This document shows, piece by piece, positions 16,391 to 24,193 of a stretch of 64,000 nt of DNA (position 1 is the stretch's first letter; every line of letters begins with the position of its first letter). Under the pieces are notes generated by a model that was not told the origin of the DNA, searched no databases, and worked only from the letters and a program-made list of their open reading frames with translations. The translations under genes were made by a program, and so were the position numbers. Origin of the DNA: Arthrobacter sp. AFG7.2 (GTDB lineage Bacteria; Actinomycetota; Actinomycetes; Actinomycetales; Micrococcaceae); assembly GCF_002892835.1 (NCBI RefSeq), contig NZ_PJMB01000002.1:124001-188000 (forward strand). The letters run 5' to 3'.

Positions 16391-16903
16391 TTACTGCCCC
16401 TGCAGCGGCTTCAGGCCCTTGGCGTACGCGGCCTGCCCCACATGCTGGAGACTGTCCGCAATGGTGCTCACCAGCCGCACTCCGAGCGTGACCGGCGGGT
16501 CCCAGCGGGTGTCGACGACGCGGTCAAGGTCTCCGTCGTCGAGAGTCTTTAGGAACTCCAGGGTTTGCCGGTGGACGGCGTCGTAGTACTCCAGCAGCAG
16601 TTCCGGCTCTGCCCGGACGGCGTCCACCTGTTTGCTTGAGTGGCCGTAGCCGGTGTCGTCCCGCGACAGCGGCAACGCGAACCGGCCAACAAAGTCCCGG
16701 GCGGTCCAGACCTGTTCACGGCCGGCAACATCAGAAAGCTGTGCATCCTCCACCCGGGCCAGGTGCCAGATCAGCCAGGCGATCGAGTTGCCGTTGCCGC
16801 CGGGCCGCCTGTCCAACGTCCCGCCGTCGATCCCGCTAAGAGTGGCCTCCACGGTCTCCCTTATCCGGCCAAAGGCGTCCAGCAGCAATTCATTGGTTTT
16901 CAC
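16391..16903 (-). CDS. DinB-like (mycothiol-dependent transferase fold) protein
   Basis: The GTG at 16903 is preferred because GGGAGG lies 5 bp upstream; an ATG six codons earlier has no spaced site. The roughly 170-residue protein is helical and begins VKTNELLLDAFGRIRETVEA. It has NSIAWLIWHLARVEDAQLSD (first metal His in WHLARVED) and later SLQHVGQAAYAKGL (second His). These are the DinB/DUF664-type metal ligands. Members transfer thiols such as mycothiol or bind metal in detoxification. The specific reaction is unknown. Confidence 0.85.
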   Translation of the reverse strand: MKTNELLLDAFGRIRETVEATLSGIDGGTLDRRPGGNGNSIAWLIWHLARVEDAQLSDVAGREQVWTARDFVGRFALPLSRDDTGYGHSSKQVDAVRAEPELLLEYYDAVHRQTLEFLKTLDDGDLDRVVDTRWDPPVTLGVRLVSTIADSLQHVGQAAYAKGLKPLQGQ

Positions 16904-16948
16904 GGTTTCCTCCCTGCACATCTCCTTGAACCGTCCCGCCCCGGGACG

Positions 16949-17293
16949 TCACTTTCGGATCTCGGCCTGCCGCAGCCGGACCATCTCCTCCACCACGTCA
17001 TCCGGCACCGGGCGCCCGGTCGTGAACCGAACAGTGCCTTTGGACAGTGAGAAGCCCTCCAGCCTGGGCGCGACCGCGTTCACCACCTCAGGCGAGAACG
17101 GGAAGATGGACAGGTGCCTGGCTGCCGCCACCACTCCGATCAGTGGTTTACCGTCCAGCTTCAAGGCGGGCATCCCGTAACTTCGGCCTTCCTCGGCATC
17201 CGGGACGATGCGCCGGGCCACGGCGATGACGCGCTGCAGGCAGCTGCGTTCCGGCTCAGCCAGCGCGGCAAGGGAATCGTCAACGTCACCCAT
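16949..17293 (-). CDS. DUF1801 / iron-chaperone-like (YdhG-type) protein
   Basis: The 114-residue protein shows MGDVDDSLAALAEPERSCLQ, RRIVPDAEEGRSYGMPALKL (the conserved E-x-x-x-YGMPAf block), LIGVVAAARHLSIFPFSPEV and FSLSKGTVRFTTGRPVPDDV. All match the DUF1801/YdhG family, whose members resemble frataxin-like iron chaperones. Residues of the fold are intact. It lies in a run of small leftward genes (GerW-like, DUF1801, DinB). Confidence 0.85.
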   Translation of the reverse strand: MGDVDDSLAALAEPERSCLQRVIAVARRIVPDAEEGRSYGMPALKLDGKPLIGVVAAARHLSIFPFSPEVVNAVAPRLEGFSLSKGTVRFTTGRPVPDDVVEEMVRLRQAEIRK

Positions 17294-17362
17294 GCGGACA
17301 TCCTAGCCCCGCAACGTGCGACGGCAGGACCCGCTTCCAGCGCCCGGCCAACCTTGTCACCG

Positions 17363-17722
17363 TCACTTCTTCGCAGCGCGGATGGCCTTTCTGACGGCTC
17401 CCCCGACTGCTGAGATAACCGGAACGAGGCACATGAGGGCGATGACGGTGTTGGGCCGGAAAGTGACCTGTCCGCCGACGTTACGGTAGACACCCAGAGG
17501 CAGCACCATACCGCCTCCCCCGCCGCCGGAGGCACCGTCCTGTCCTTCCTCCCCGCCGCCGGAGGCACCGTCCTGCCCTTCCTCCCCGCCGCCGCCAAAC
17601 CCGAAGGTCACCAACGCGACGGGAATGACCTCTTCGCCTCCCAGCTGAACCGGGGAACCGTACGCGCGGGAGACGCCGACGTTCTTGAATGCGTCAATCA
17701 GGGACGAGAATGTGTCAGCCAT
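17363..17722 (-). CDS. GerW/YtfJ-family protein
   Basis: The 119-residue protein begins MADTFSSLIDAFKNVGVSRA, then GSPVQLGGEEVIPVALVTFGFGGGG and GGGMVLPLGVYRNVGGQVTF. It ends with a hydrophobic segment (VIALMCLVPVISAVGG) and a basic tail. The layout fits GerW (YtfJ), first known from Bacillus spores but widespread in non-sporulating Actinobacteria. The Gly loop contains two copies of an 11-residue unit GEEGQDGASGG encoded by 33-bp DNA repeats. Function outside spores is unknown. Confidence 0.85.
   Translation of the reverse strand: MADTFSSLIDAFKNVGVSRAYGSPVQLGGEEVIPVALVTFGFGGGGEEGQDGASGGGEEGQDGASGGGGGGMVLPLGVYRNVGGQVTFRPNTVIALMCLVPVISAVGGAVRKAIRAAKK
17521..17586. repeat. 33-bp tandem duplication inside the GerW-like gene
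   Basis: Positions 17521-17553 and 17554-17586 differ by one base (tgtcc versus tgccc). They encode duplicate GEEGQDGASGG units in the flexible Gly-rich loop and keep the frame. Confidence 0.85.
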
Positions 17723-17911
17723 GGCCCCACCCTACGAGCGTTGATCGGCCCGCGACAGCCCCATCTGCAGAACACATCCAGTATTGGGCCGACTGTTTCT
17801 CACAAACGTCGCAACAGGTCTGGTCTGAACGTAACAGGTGGGGCGTGGGTTCGAAGACTAGTACTACTTCCAAGGGAAGCGCAGGAGTGTCCGCGGGGCG
17901 AAAGGAAGGAC

Positions 17912-17934
17912 GAATACAGAATTGCCTGAATACA
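17912..17934. promoter_or_regulatory. Direct repeats upstream of the ArsR gene, possible operator
   Basis: GAATACA occurs at 17912-17918 and 17928-17934, 16 bp apart, ending 22 bp before the ArsR/CmtR-like ATG. The position suits a metalloregulator operator. The role is inferred. Confidence 0.4.
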
Positions 17935-17956
17935 TCGGGCGCTGTACTTTGAGTAG

Positions 17957-18283
17957 ATGGAAACGCTCACGCAGGCACCCGTGCTGGCCAGGTTCGGCTA
18001 TGCAGTCTCAGACCCGACCCGGGCCCGGATCCTTCTGGCACTCTCTGAGGCCCCGTCCTATCCCTCTGACCTGGCTGATTCGCTGGGGGTTTCACGGCAG
18101 AGTATGTCCAATCACTTGACCTGCCTGCGCGGCTGCGGCCTGGTTGTTGCTGTCCCGGACGGGCGGCGGACCCGGTACGAGCTGGCGGACGCCCGGTTGG
18201 GCCACGCAATCAAGGATCTGCTCGGCGTGGTCCTGGCGGTCGATCCGGCCTGCTGCGCCGCGGATGGGGAGTGCCTCGCATGA
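17957..18283 (+). CDS. ArsR/SmtB family metalloregulator, CmtR-like
   Basis: The 108-residue winged helix-turn-helix repressor has DPTRARILLALSEAPSYPSD, then LADSLGVSRQSMSNHLTCLR and the wing LVVAVPDGRRTRYELADARL. Cys56 and Cys60 (LTCLRGCG) in the recognition helix plus C-terminal Cys99, Cys100 and Cys106 closely match the Cd/Pb site of Mycobacterium CmtR (Cys57, Cys61, Cys102). Cadmium or lead sensing is therefore likely. The gene overlaps the CDF-type transporter by ATGA, as expected for a repressor leading its own operon. Confidence 0.9.
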   Translation: METLTQAPVLARFGYAVSDPTRARILLALSEAPSYPSDLADSLGVSRQSMSNHLTCLRGCGLVVAVPDGRRTRYELADARLGHAIKDLLGVVLAVDPACCAADGECLA

Positions 18284-19104
18284 CCGCACTGCTGCAGGCA
18301 CCCACTTCCGAGCGGCGGGCTGTCTTGAACCGCCGCATCCGGTTGTTCGCAGCCGCGACCATCACCTACAACGTCATTGAAGCCGTCGTGGCGCTCTGGG
18401 CCGGCAACGTCGCTGATTCTGCCGCTTTGATCGGTTTCGGGCTGGACTCGGTCATCGAAGTGACCTCGGCACTGGCGCTGTCGTGGCAGTTCTCCTCCCA
18501 GGACCCGGAACGGCGTGAGCACCTGACGCTGCGGATCATTGCCATCTCGTTCTTCGCCCTCGCCGCCTTCGTGGCCATGGATGCTGTCCGGTCCCTGACC
18601 GGCGGGGAAGAAGCCCAACATTCCACCCCGGGCATCGTGATCGCAGCATTGAGCCTGGCGATCATGCCCGTGTTGTCTTGGGCACAACGCCGGGCAGGGC
18701 GGGAACTCGGCTCCCGCACGGCCGTCGCCGATTCCAAGCAGACCCTGCTGTGCACCTATCTTTCCGCGGTCCTCCTCGTTGGCCTGGTCCTGAACAGCAC
18801 CCTGGGCTGGTGGTGGGCTGACGCCGGCGCCGCCCTGGTTATTGCCGGCATCGCGGTCCGTGAAGGCATCAATGCCTGGCGCGGCGAAGCCTGCTGCTCA
18901 ATTCCCCACACCGACGCGCACGGCGAGGGTCACGGTGGTGAAGACGATGACTGCTGTGCACCAGCAGGTGGCAAAAGCAGGCCCGCAGCGTCCACAGCTC
19001 CCGCTTCTGAGGAGCAGGAAGGGGCATGCTGTGCCGGGTCCCAAGCCGATGCGGAACAGGCGCCGGTGACTTTGAACCTCGGTACGAAACCGGCCGATCG
19101 GTGA
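18280..19104 (+). CDS. Cation transporter, CDF-like, with Cys/His-rich C-terminal tail
   Basis: The 274-residue protein has about six membrane helices. Helix 2 contains ALIGFGLDSVIEVTSALALS, with Asp/Glu in the position of the CDF metal site, and SRTAVADSKQTLLCTYLSAV supplies the second site (AxxDxxQ). After the last helix comes a tail with ACCSIPHTDAHGEGHGGEDD, DCCAP and GACCAG, three Cys pairs and several His, likely to bind soft metals. The typical CDF cytoplasmic domain is missing. It is co-translated with a CmtR-like repressor and a DsbA-like protein. Cadmium, lead or zinc efflux is inferred. Confidence 0.88.
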   Translation: MTALLQAPTSERRAVLNRRIRLFAAATITYNVIEAVVALWAGNVADSAALIGFGLDSVIEVTSALALSWQFSSQDPERREHLTLRIIAISFFALAAFVAMDAVRSLTGGEEAQHSTPGIVIAALSLAIMPVLSWAQRRAGRELGSRTAVADSKQTLLCTYLSAVLLVGLVLNSTLGWWWADAGAALVIAGIAVREGINAWRGEACCSIPHTDAHGEGHGGEDDDCCAPAGGKSRPAASTAPASEEQEGACCAGSQADAEQAPVTLNLGTKPADR

Positions 19105-19769
19105 GCGCCGTATCGACCGCGCGGAACGTTCGGACCGCCATCTGGACCATCCTTGCCGTCCTCCTCGCGACCGGCGTGATCTGGTACGCCGTGGTCACAG
19201 CCAACAAGCCCGCACCGGCGGCAGCCCCACCTGCCCCCGATGCGCAGTTGATCCGCGAGGACAGCCACCGCGTCACGAACCCTGCTGTTGAGAAGGCCCA
19301 GCTGGTCGAGTTTCTCGACTTCGAATGCGAATCCTGCCGTGCCGCTGAACCGTTGGTGCAGGAACTGAAGCAGGAGTACGGGGACCTGATCACCTTCGTG
19401 CACCGTTACTTCCCGCTGCCAGGGCACGCCAACTCCGGCACCGCCGCGCTGGCCGTCGAAGCCGCGGCCAGGCAAGGCAGGTACGAGGACATGGCCGCCA
19501 AGCTCTTCGAGACCCAACTGCAGTGGGGCGAGAAGCAGGAATCCCAAGCCGTACTGTTCCGGACCTACGCCGAGGACCTTGGCCTCGACATGACCCAGTA
19601 CGACACCGATGTGGCAGCAGAGGAAACAAAGGAACGGATCCGAAAGGACATTGCCGACGGCAAAGCACTAGGCGTAACCGGCACACCTACCTTCTTTCTG
19701 GACGGAAAGAAGCTCACCCTGAACAGTGAAGCCCAGTTCCGCCAGCTGCTCGACGAGGCCGCGCGTTAG
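19101..19769 (+). CDS. DsbA/thioredoxin-like exported oxidoreductase
   Basis: The start is the GTG at 19101 that overlaps the transporter stop (GTGA). The 222-residue protein has one N-terminal membrane helix (TAIWTILAVLLATGVIWYAV, about 13-32) and an extracytoplasmic thioredoxin_4/DsbA domain. The active site is FDFECESCRAAE-like (CESC, near residue 77). A cis-Pro loop is seen in GVTGTPTFFLDGKKL. Its place in a metal operon suggests that it keeps exported or metal-damaged thiols in the right redox state; that link is inference. Confidence 0.88.
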   Translation: MSAVSTARNVRTAIWTILAVLLATGVIWYAVVTANKPAPAAAPPAPDAQLIREDSHRVTNPAVEKAQLVEFLDFECESCRAAEPLVQELKQEYGDLITFVHRYFPLPGHANSGTAALAVEAAARQGRYEDMAAKLFETQLQWGEKQESQAVLFRTYAEDLGLDMTQYDTDVAAEETKERIRKDIADGKALGVTGTPTFFLDGKKLTLNSEAQFRQLLDEAAR

Positions 19770-20011
19770 AGTCGCTGGATCTACGGCCAGTTAGACAGAT
19801 CCCAGGATGGGGTCATGCCGTGGCCAAAGCAAATGCAGCGACAGCAGCCTCCACGGCCGCCTCCGCCTGACCACTCCCGGGTTGCTTTCCATACCCCAAT
19901 CATCCTGGCGGGGTTCGACATTTTAGGGCCGCCCGGTGAGGGCCAAAAGGAGGCACGACGAACTGCTGAAAGAGAGCGGCATAACGCTTACTGCATTGAG
20001 CGGAAAACCCT

Positions 20012-21037
20012 TTAGCCCTTCGGCGGCGGGGCCGTCGAGCCGCGCACCACCAGTTCCGTCCCGAGTTCGATCCGCTGCGGCAATTCCTCGTCCCCGTCCA
20101 GGTGGCGGAGCAATGCCCGCATGGCGGTCTCGGCCATCTGCACCACGGGCTGGCGGACAGTGGTCAGCCCGGGTTCCACCCACTCCGCGGCCGGGATGTC
20201 ATCAAATCCAACAATGGACAGGTCGTCCGGAATGCTGAGCCCGGCCGACCGGGCCGCCCGGTAGGCACCCAGCGCCTGGTCATCGTTGCCCGTGAAAATG
20301 GCAGTAGGCCGGTCCTCCAGCTGCAGCAGCTTGCGGGTTGCGGCCTCACCGGACTCGATGGAGAAGTCGCCGGGAACCATGAGTGCCGGATCCACCTCAA
20401 TGCCGGCCCGCCGCAGTGCCGAACTGTAGCCGTCCTCACGGGCACTGCTGCACTGCAGGTCCTCGCGTCCCCCGATCATGCCGATCCGCTTGTGCCCCAG
20501 CTGGAGCAGGTGCTGGGTGGCCGAGTAGCCGCCGTCCCAGTTCGCTGCGCCCACCGTCATCAGGTCCGGGCCAGGCTGACCCACGGGATCGATCAGCACC
20601 ACCGGAATGCCAAGCGACTTGATCCGCTGGATCTGCTTGGCGTCCAGCTGGTAAACGGCCATCAGCAGGCCGTCGGACTTCCGTTCCGCCACGTTGGCCA
20701 GCCAGGGCCGGATGCGGGAGCCGTCCAGGCTCAGGCTGCTCACTACCGTGCCGTAGCCGGCAAGCTGCGCCACCCGCTCCACGCCCTCGATGATTTCGAG
20801 AGCCCATTCCGAACCCATCCCCGGAAACACCAGGTCCACCAGGCCGGCCTTTTGCCGCCGTTTCGCGGGGCGGCGCGCGTAGTCCCGCCGGGCGATGATC
20901 TCCTCCACCCGGGCCCGCGTTTCCGCGGCAACGTGGGCATGCCCGTTCAGTACTTTGGAAACGGTGGGAACTGAAACCCCGGCTTCGCGCGCAATCTCAC
21001 TGATCGTTGCGCGTCCCGTGTCCTGCTTGCTCACCAT
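20012..21037 (-). CDS. LacI family transcriptional repressor of the sugar locus
   Basis: The 341-residue protein has an N-terminal LacI helix-turn-helix (ATISEIAREAGVSVPTVSKV, about 9-28, then LNGHAHVAAETRARVEEII as hinge) and a periplasmic-binding-protein-like sugar domain (PTAIFTGNDDQALGAYRAAR, LSIVGFDDIPAAEWVEPGLT, TTVRQPVVQMAETAMRAL). It is the last gene of a leftward four-gene operon with a cupin, a DUF6807 protein and an oxidoreductase. The repeated GAAACTTTC-like sites at 24.0-24.2 kb are its probable operators. The inducer is probably a plant-derived sugar. Confidence 0.92.
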   Translation of the reverse strand: MVSKQDTGRATISEIAREAGVSVPTVSKVLNGHAHVAAETRARVEEIIARRDYARRPAKRRQKAGLVDLVFPGMGSEWALEIIEGVERVAQLAGYGTVVSSLSLDGSRIRPWLANVAERKSDGLLMAVYQLDAKQIQRIKSLGIPVVLIDPVGQPGPDLMTVGAANWDGGYSATQHLLQLGHKRIGMIGGREDLQCSSAREDGYSSALRRAGIEVDPALMVPGDFSIESGEAATRKLLQLEDRPTAIFTGNDDQALGAYRAARSAGLSIPDDLSIVGFDDIPAAEWVEPGLTTVRQPVVQMAETAMRALLRHLDGDEELPQRIELGTELVVRGSTAPPPKG

Positions 21038-21073
21038 GGAAGCCGTCCTTTCACCCGGGACTGGCGCCCGGCG

Positions 21074-21811
21074 TTAGCTATCGGAAAGTTCCCACGCCTG
21101 GATACGCCCACACATGCCGTAAATCCTGCGGTTCTCCCGTTTCCCCATGGTAGTGCGCGCCTTGCCCAGGTAGAAAGTTTCCGCAGCGTCCAGAGACAGC
21201 AGTTGCTGCCGGGTCGTCTCCGCTTGTTCCGCAGCACCTCCGGCGAGCAGCTCCGCCCATGCACTGGTCCTGGGACCCACCAGCCGGCCGGCTGCCGCAT
21301 GGAAATCCGCCAGGGCTTCGGGCCCGGACTCGATCACCGCGTCCTTCAGGACCAGGTACCCCTGCAAAGCCAGGTCACGACGACGGCGGGCCGCTTCCTC
21401 CCCCGCCGGCAGCCCGGCGTCGGCATCCTTGATATCCAAGGCGGCGGCACGCCGGTAGGAGTCAGCGTCCGCAAGGTGCTCGGGCGGGAACGTCATCACG
21501 GCGTCCCCGTGTTCCGGCAGCCCGGCGTTCTGCATAACCACCAGCACCTTGAGGTCGCCCGAATCATTGATGGCCCTGTGCACTGTTCCGGGGGTGAACC
21601 ACAGCACCACTCCGGGTGCCAGCGGCGTGGAGGTGAAGCCTGCTGAGTTCAGCGTCTCCAGCCGGCCCGTGCCTTGCAGCACAACGTACGCCTCGGTGGA
21701 AGCGGTGTGCATGTGCGGGGAACCACCGGCCGCACCGTCCGCGCCGGGCCAGTCGTAAATGCTGACTTCGGAAAGTCCGGTAGCCCCCGGAAAGGTCGAA
21801 GGCATGGTCAT
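21074..21811 (-). CDS. Cupin-domain protein with helical C-terminal region
   Basis: The start at ATG 21811 overlaps the stop of the DUF6807 gene (ATGA), giving 245 residues. The cupin part (about 5-125) shows GGSPHMHTASTEAYVVLQGT, a motif 1 with metal-binding HxH and E, and LAPGVVLWFTPGTVHRAIND as motif 2 with the last His. The second half is helical (EEAARRRRDLALQGYLVLKD and on) and unrecognised. The protein probably isomerises or binds a sugar intermediate in the same pathway as its operon partners. Confidence 0.85.
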   Translation of the reverse strand: MTMPSTFPGATGLSEVSIYDWPGADGAAGGSPHMHTASTEAYVVLQGTGRLETLNSAGFTSTPLAPGVVLWFTPGTVHRAINDSGDLKVLVVMQNAGLPEHGDAVMTFPPEHLADADSYRRAAALDIKDADAGLPAGEEAARRRRDLALQGYLVLKDAVIESGPEALADFHAAAGRLVGPRTSAWAELLAGGAAEQAETTRQQLLSLDAAETFYLGKARTTMGKRENRRIYGMCGRIQAWELSDS

Positions 21812-22758
21812 ACCCAGCTTTCCAGCGCGTGCTGGGCTGCCGCAGCCAGGGCCTCGGCACGCTCCCCGCCCAGATCGCCGTCGGCAATGACCACGGCATA
21901 GCGGTACTTCAGCGGTGTGCCTTCCTTCAACAGGACTTCCTGGCTGAAGAACGGGGCGGAGCCCAGGCACGCGAACATGGATGACCTGGCGAACCACTGG
22001 TTGGGTGCACCGGGGTTGGCGCTGTCCTCCGTGAAGAGGATGCTCGAGGACCGGCAGGTGTCGTCGTGCTTCCCGGTGAACGCTATCCACGGTGACCGGC
22101 TCCCCATAAATTCGTCCCCGCCGGTTCCTTCCGGGCTGCGGAACTCCCCGCCGGTGAAGGAACGGGGGCCGCGCCAGAACAATCCGCCGTAGCCGGCGTT
22201 GTCCCGGCCCTCGGTGGTGGGACTCCCGATGGTGATTACGTCACCGGAGATGTTGCCAATTTCGGATTCGAACAGGATGGCGTAGGCACCGTCCGTGCCT
22301 GCCCCCTGCAGGAGCTGGATGCTGAACCGGCGGTTTTCCGCGATGACCGGCTCGCCGTCCTGGGACGTCCAGGTGAGGGATTCCGACGCCGTGATCCCGG
22401 CTTCGGTTTCGGCAATCGCCGTGAATGCCTGGTGGGTCATGGCGCCGTTGTTGTCCAGGTTGGCGTACTCAGTGGCACGGGTATAGGTGGCCCCGCCCCA
22501 AAAGTTGTCCTTTCCCACGTTGGGCAGCGCCCAGGACAGGCCTTTATGCCAGACGTGGTCCCAGGGACGGGAAATGGTGACCTCGTCGCCTTCCAGCGTG
22601 GTGAGCGGGTGGAAGAACGGCCGCGGGCTTTCGTACTGGTCGTCGGCGGGCTTGTAGGTGTATGTGGCGATGGTCCGGCCGTTTGCGGTGAAGCTCAGGG
22701 CAGCGCCGTCGTCGGACAGACTCAGCTGCTGGGTGGTGGTGGCTGCGGGCGTGGTCAT
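21808..22758 (-). CDS. DUF6807 (PmoA-like) family protein
   Basis: The 316-residue protein is mostly beta. It contains ESPRPFFHPLTTLEGDEVTI, then RPWDHVWHKGLSWALPNVGK with NFWGG, GYGGLFWRGPRSFTGG and SPWIAFTGKHDD. The H-x-x-T and HxxWHxG motifs are typical of the DUF6807 family, often labelled PmoA although they are not methane monooxygenases. These proteins sit in sugar operons with Gfo/Idh/MocA oxidoreductases, as here. The reaction is unknown. Confidence 0.85.
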   Translation of the reverse strand: MTTPAATTTQQLSLSDDGAALSFTANGRTIATYTYKPADDQYESPRPFFHPLTTLEGDEVTISRPWDHVWHKGLSWALPNVGKDNFWGGATYTRATEYANLDNNGAMTHQAFTAIAETEAGITASESLTWTSQDGEPVIAENRRFSIQLLQGAGTDGAYAILFESEIGNISGDVITIGSPTTEGRDNAGYGGLFWRGPRSFTGGEFRSPEGTGGDEFMGSRSPWIAFTGKHDDTCRSSSILFTEDSANPGAPNQWFARSSMFACLGSAPFFSQEVLLKEGTPLKYRYAVVIADGDLGGERAEALAAAAQHALESWV

Positions 22759-22788
22759 AAGGAGTCTCCTTGGAAAGTTGGGGAAGTG

Positions 22789-23922
22789 TCAGGCGCGGGC
22801 GGTGTCCAGTGCACCGTGCTGGAGGGCTGTTGCCTCCAGAACCTTGGTGCCCAGTCCTTCGCCGTCCATGCCTCCGTAGAAGGGGTGGCCGGGGACGATT
22901 TCGCCGCGCCGGACGGGGGCGCCCGTGAAAGCAGAGGCGTAGATCGCTGCGGCAAGCTCGAGCGTCTGCCGCACAGAGTCAGCACCGGCAGGGAGCGGAC
23001 GGCCGGCGTCCAGCGCGTCATACATGGCAAGGAACTGCGCCGAATGTCCGCTTCCCCGTTCCAGCGGCTGCCCCGTCCACGCTTCGCTGACCTGCTGTTC
23101 ATGTCCTAGCGCGCCGGTGACGGTCCAGTTCCCGGTGCTGTAGCCGTACAGGTGGCTGAGCTCCACGGTGGCGAACTCACAGTCGATCCGGATGTCCGAG
23201 GTTTCCCGCGGGGACAGCAGCGAGTTGACGATGGTGGCGATGGAGCCGTTCTGGAAGCGCACCAGCGCAGCGGACAAGTCCTCGGTTGAGGTGGCGCGCG
23301 CCTGCCGGACCGCGAGGGCGGTGACTTCCTCCCATGGTCCCAGCAGGTGAAGGAGAAGATCGAACTGGTGGATGCCGTGGCCCATGGTGGGTCCGCCACC
23401 CTCCGCCTTCCATGTACCGCGCCAGGGCAGGTCCCAATAGCTGTCAGGCCGGTACCAGAGCGTGTCACAGCGGGCAACCAGGGGCCTGCCGAAATCAGCT
23501 GCTCCGATCAGCTCCTTTGCCGCGGCCGCGGCATCGCCGAAGCGGTGCTGGAAGACGCAGGAGAACTGCGCCCCGCCCTTCGCCTGGGCCTTATCCAGCC
23601 GGTCAAAGTCGGCCAGGCTGAGCGCCGGCGGCTTCTCCGAGAGAACGTGGACACCCGCTTCCAGGCACTCGATCGCCTGGTCAATGTGGAACATGGGCGG
23701 GGTGCAGAGGTGCACGATATCCGGCTTGGCGCTGGCGAGCAGGTCGGTGAGGGTGAGGTACCGTCCGTCAATGCCGTGCTGGTCCGCGAAGCCGTCCAGC
23801 CTGGCCCGGTCCACATCACAGGCAGCCACCAGCTCCGCCCGTCCCCCGCTACGGGCAATGTTGTCAGCATGTACCGCCGCAATCCCGCCGGTTCCCACGA
23901 TGGCCACTCTGTACGTCCGCAT
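22789..23922 (-). CDS. Gfo/Idh/MocA family NAD(P)-dependent sugar oxidoreductase
   Basis: Starting at ATG 23922, with GGAGAAG upstream, gives 377 residues. The N-terminal Rossmann fold shows MRTYRVAIVGTGGIAAVHAD (GxGxxA-type), then DIVHLCTPPMFHIDQAIECL and the catalytic-site lysine motif VLSEKPPAL. The C-terminal alpha/beta domain includes DTLWYRPDSYWDLPWRGTWK and GGGPTMGHGIHQFDLLLHLL, with the conserved GGxxxxxGxHxxD. Members oxidise or reduce sugars, inositols or their acids. It heads the leftward operon and faces the GH3 gene across a shared promoter. Confidence 0.92.
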   Translation of the reverse strand: MRTYRVAIVGTGGIAAVHADNIARSGGRAELVAACDVDRARLDGFADQHGIDGRYLTLTDLLASAKPDIVHLCTPPMFHIDQAIECLEAGVHVLSEKPPALSLADFDRLDKAQAKGGAQFSCVFQHRFGDAAAAAKELIGAADFGRPLVARCDTLWYRPDSYWDLPWRGTWKAEGGGPTMGHGIHQFDLLLHLLGPWEEVTALAVRQARATSTEDLSAALVRFQNGSIATIVNSLLSPRETSDIRIDCEFATVELSHLYGYSTGNWTVTGALGHEQQVSEAWTGQPLERGSGHSAQFLAMYDALDAGRPLPAGADSVRQTLELAAAIYASAFTGAPVRRGEIVPGHPFYGGMDGEGLGTKVLEATALQHGALDTARA

Positions 23923-24022
23923 ATCTTCTCCGTCGTTGCAGTAAATGTCATTGCCCTGGATGTTGATGCCACCAAGGGGACTGCAGCAGTCCCAGCTTGC
24001 CGGCCACAGGTTCCGCAACGGA

Positions 24023-24175
24023 GAAACTTTCTAAACCAATCCAGAAGTTTCAAACCGAAAATACGAAAGTATTTCAACGCCCAGCATCAACCGTAGGAAC
24101 ATCTTCTGACCTTCGTCAAGGGAAATCACCCTAGAAACTTGTTATAACTTTCTGATAGTTTCAGAGAAACAATCT
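24023..24175. promoter_or_regulatory. Cluster of GAAACTTTC-type half-sites, probable LacI operators
   Basis: Between the divergent oxidoreductase and GH3 genes lie GAAACTTTC (24023-24031), GAAGTTTC (24044-24051), GAAAGTATTTC (24065-24075), then GAAACTT (24134-24140) followed by GTTATAAC and AACTTTCTGATAGTTTC. The symmetric GAAAnTTTC theme, AT-rich context and position before both promoters fit LacI-type binding sites. Confidence 0.65.
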
Positions 24176-24193
24176 CGATCCTAGGAGAAGCCC

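Noticed and set aside
17820..17860. GGGTTCGAAGAC as a possible tRNA T-loop
   Set aside because: No pairing partner for an acceptor stem and no D-arm upstream.
19815..20015. 66-codon plus frame between the DsbA-like and LacI genes
   Set aside because: Pro/Gln/Arg-rich start and no ribosome-binding site; treated as noncoding.
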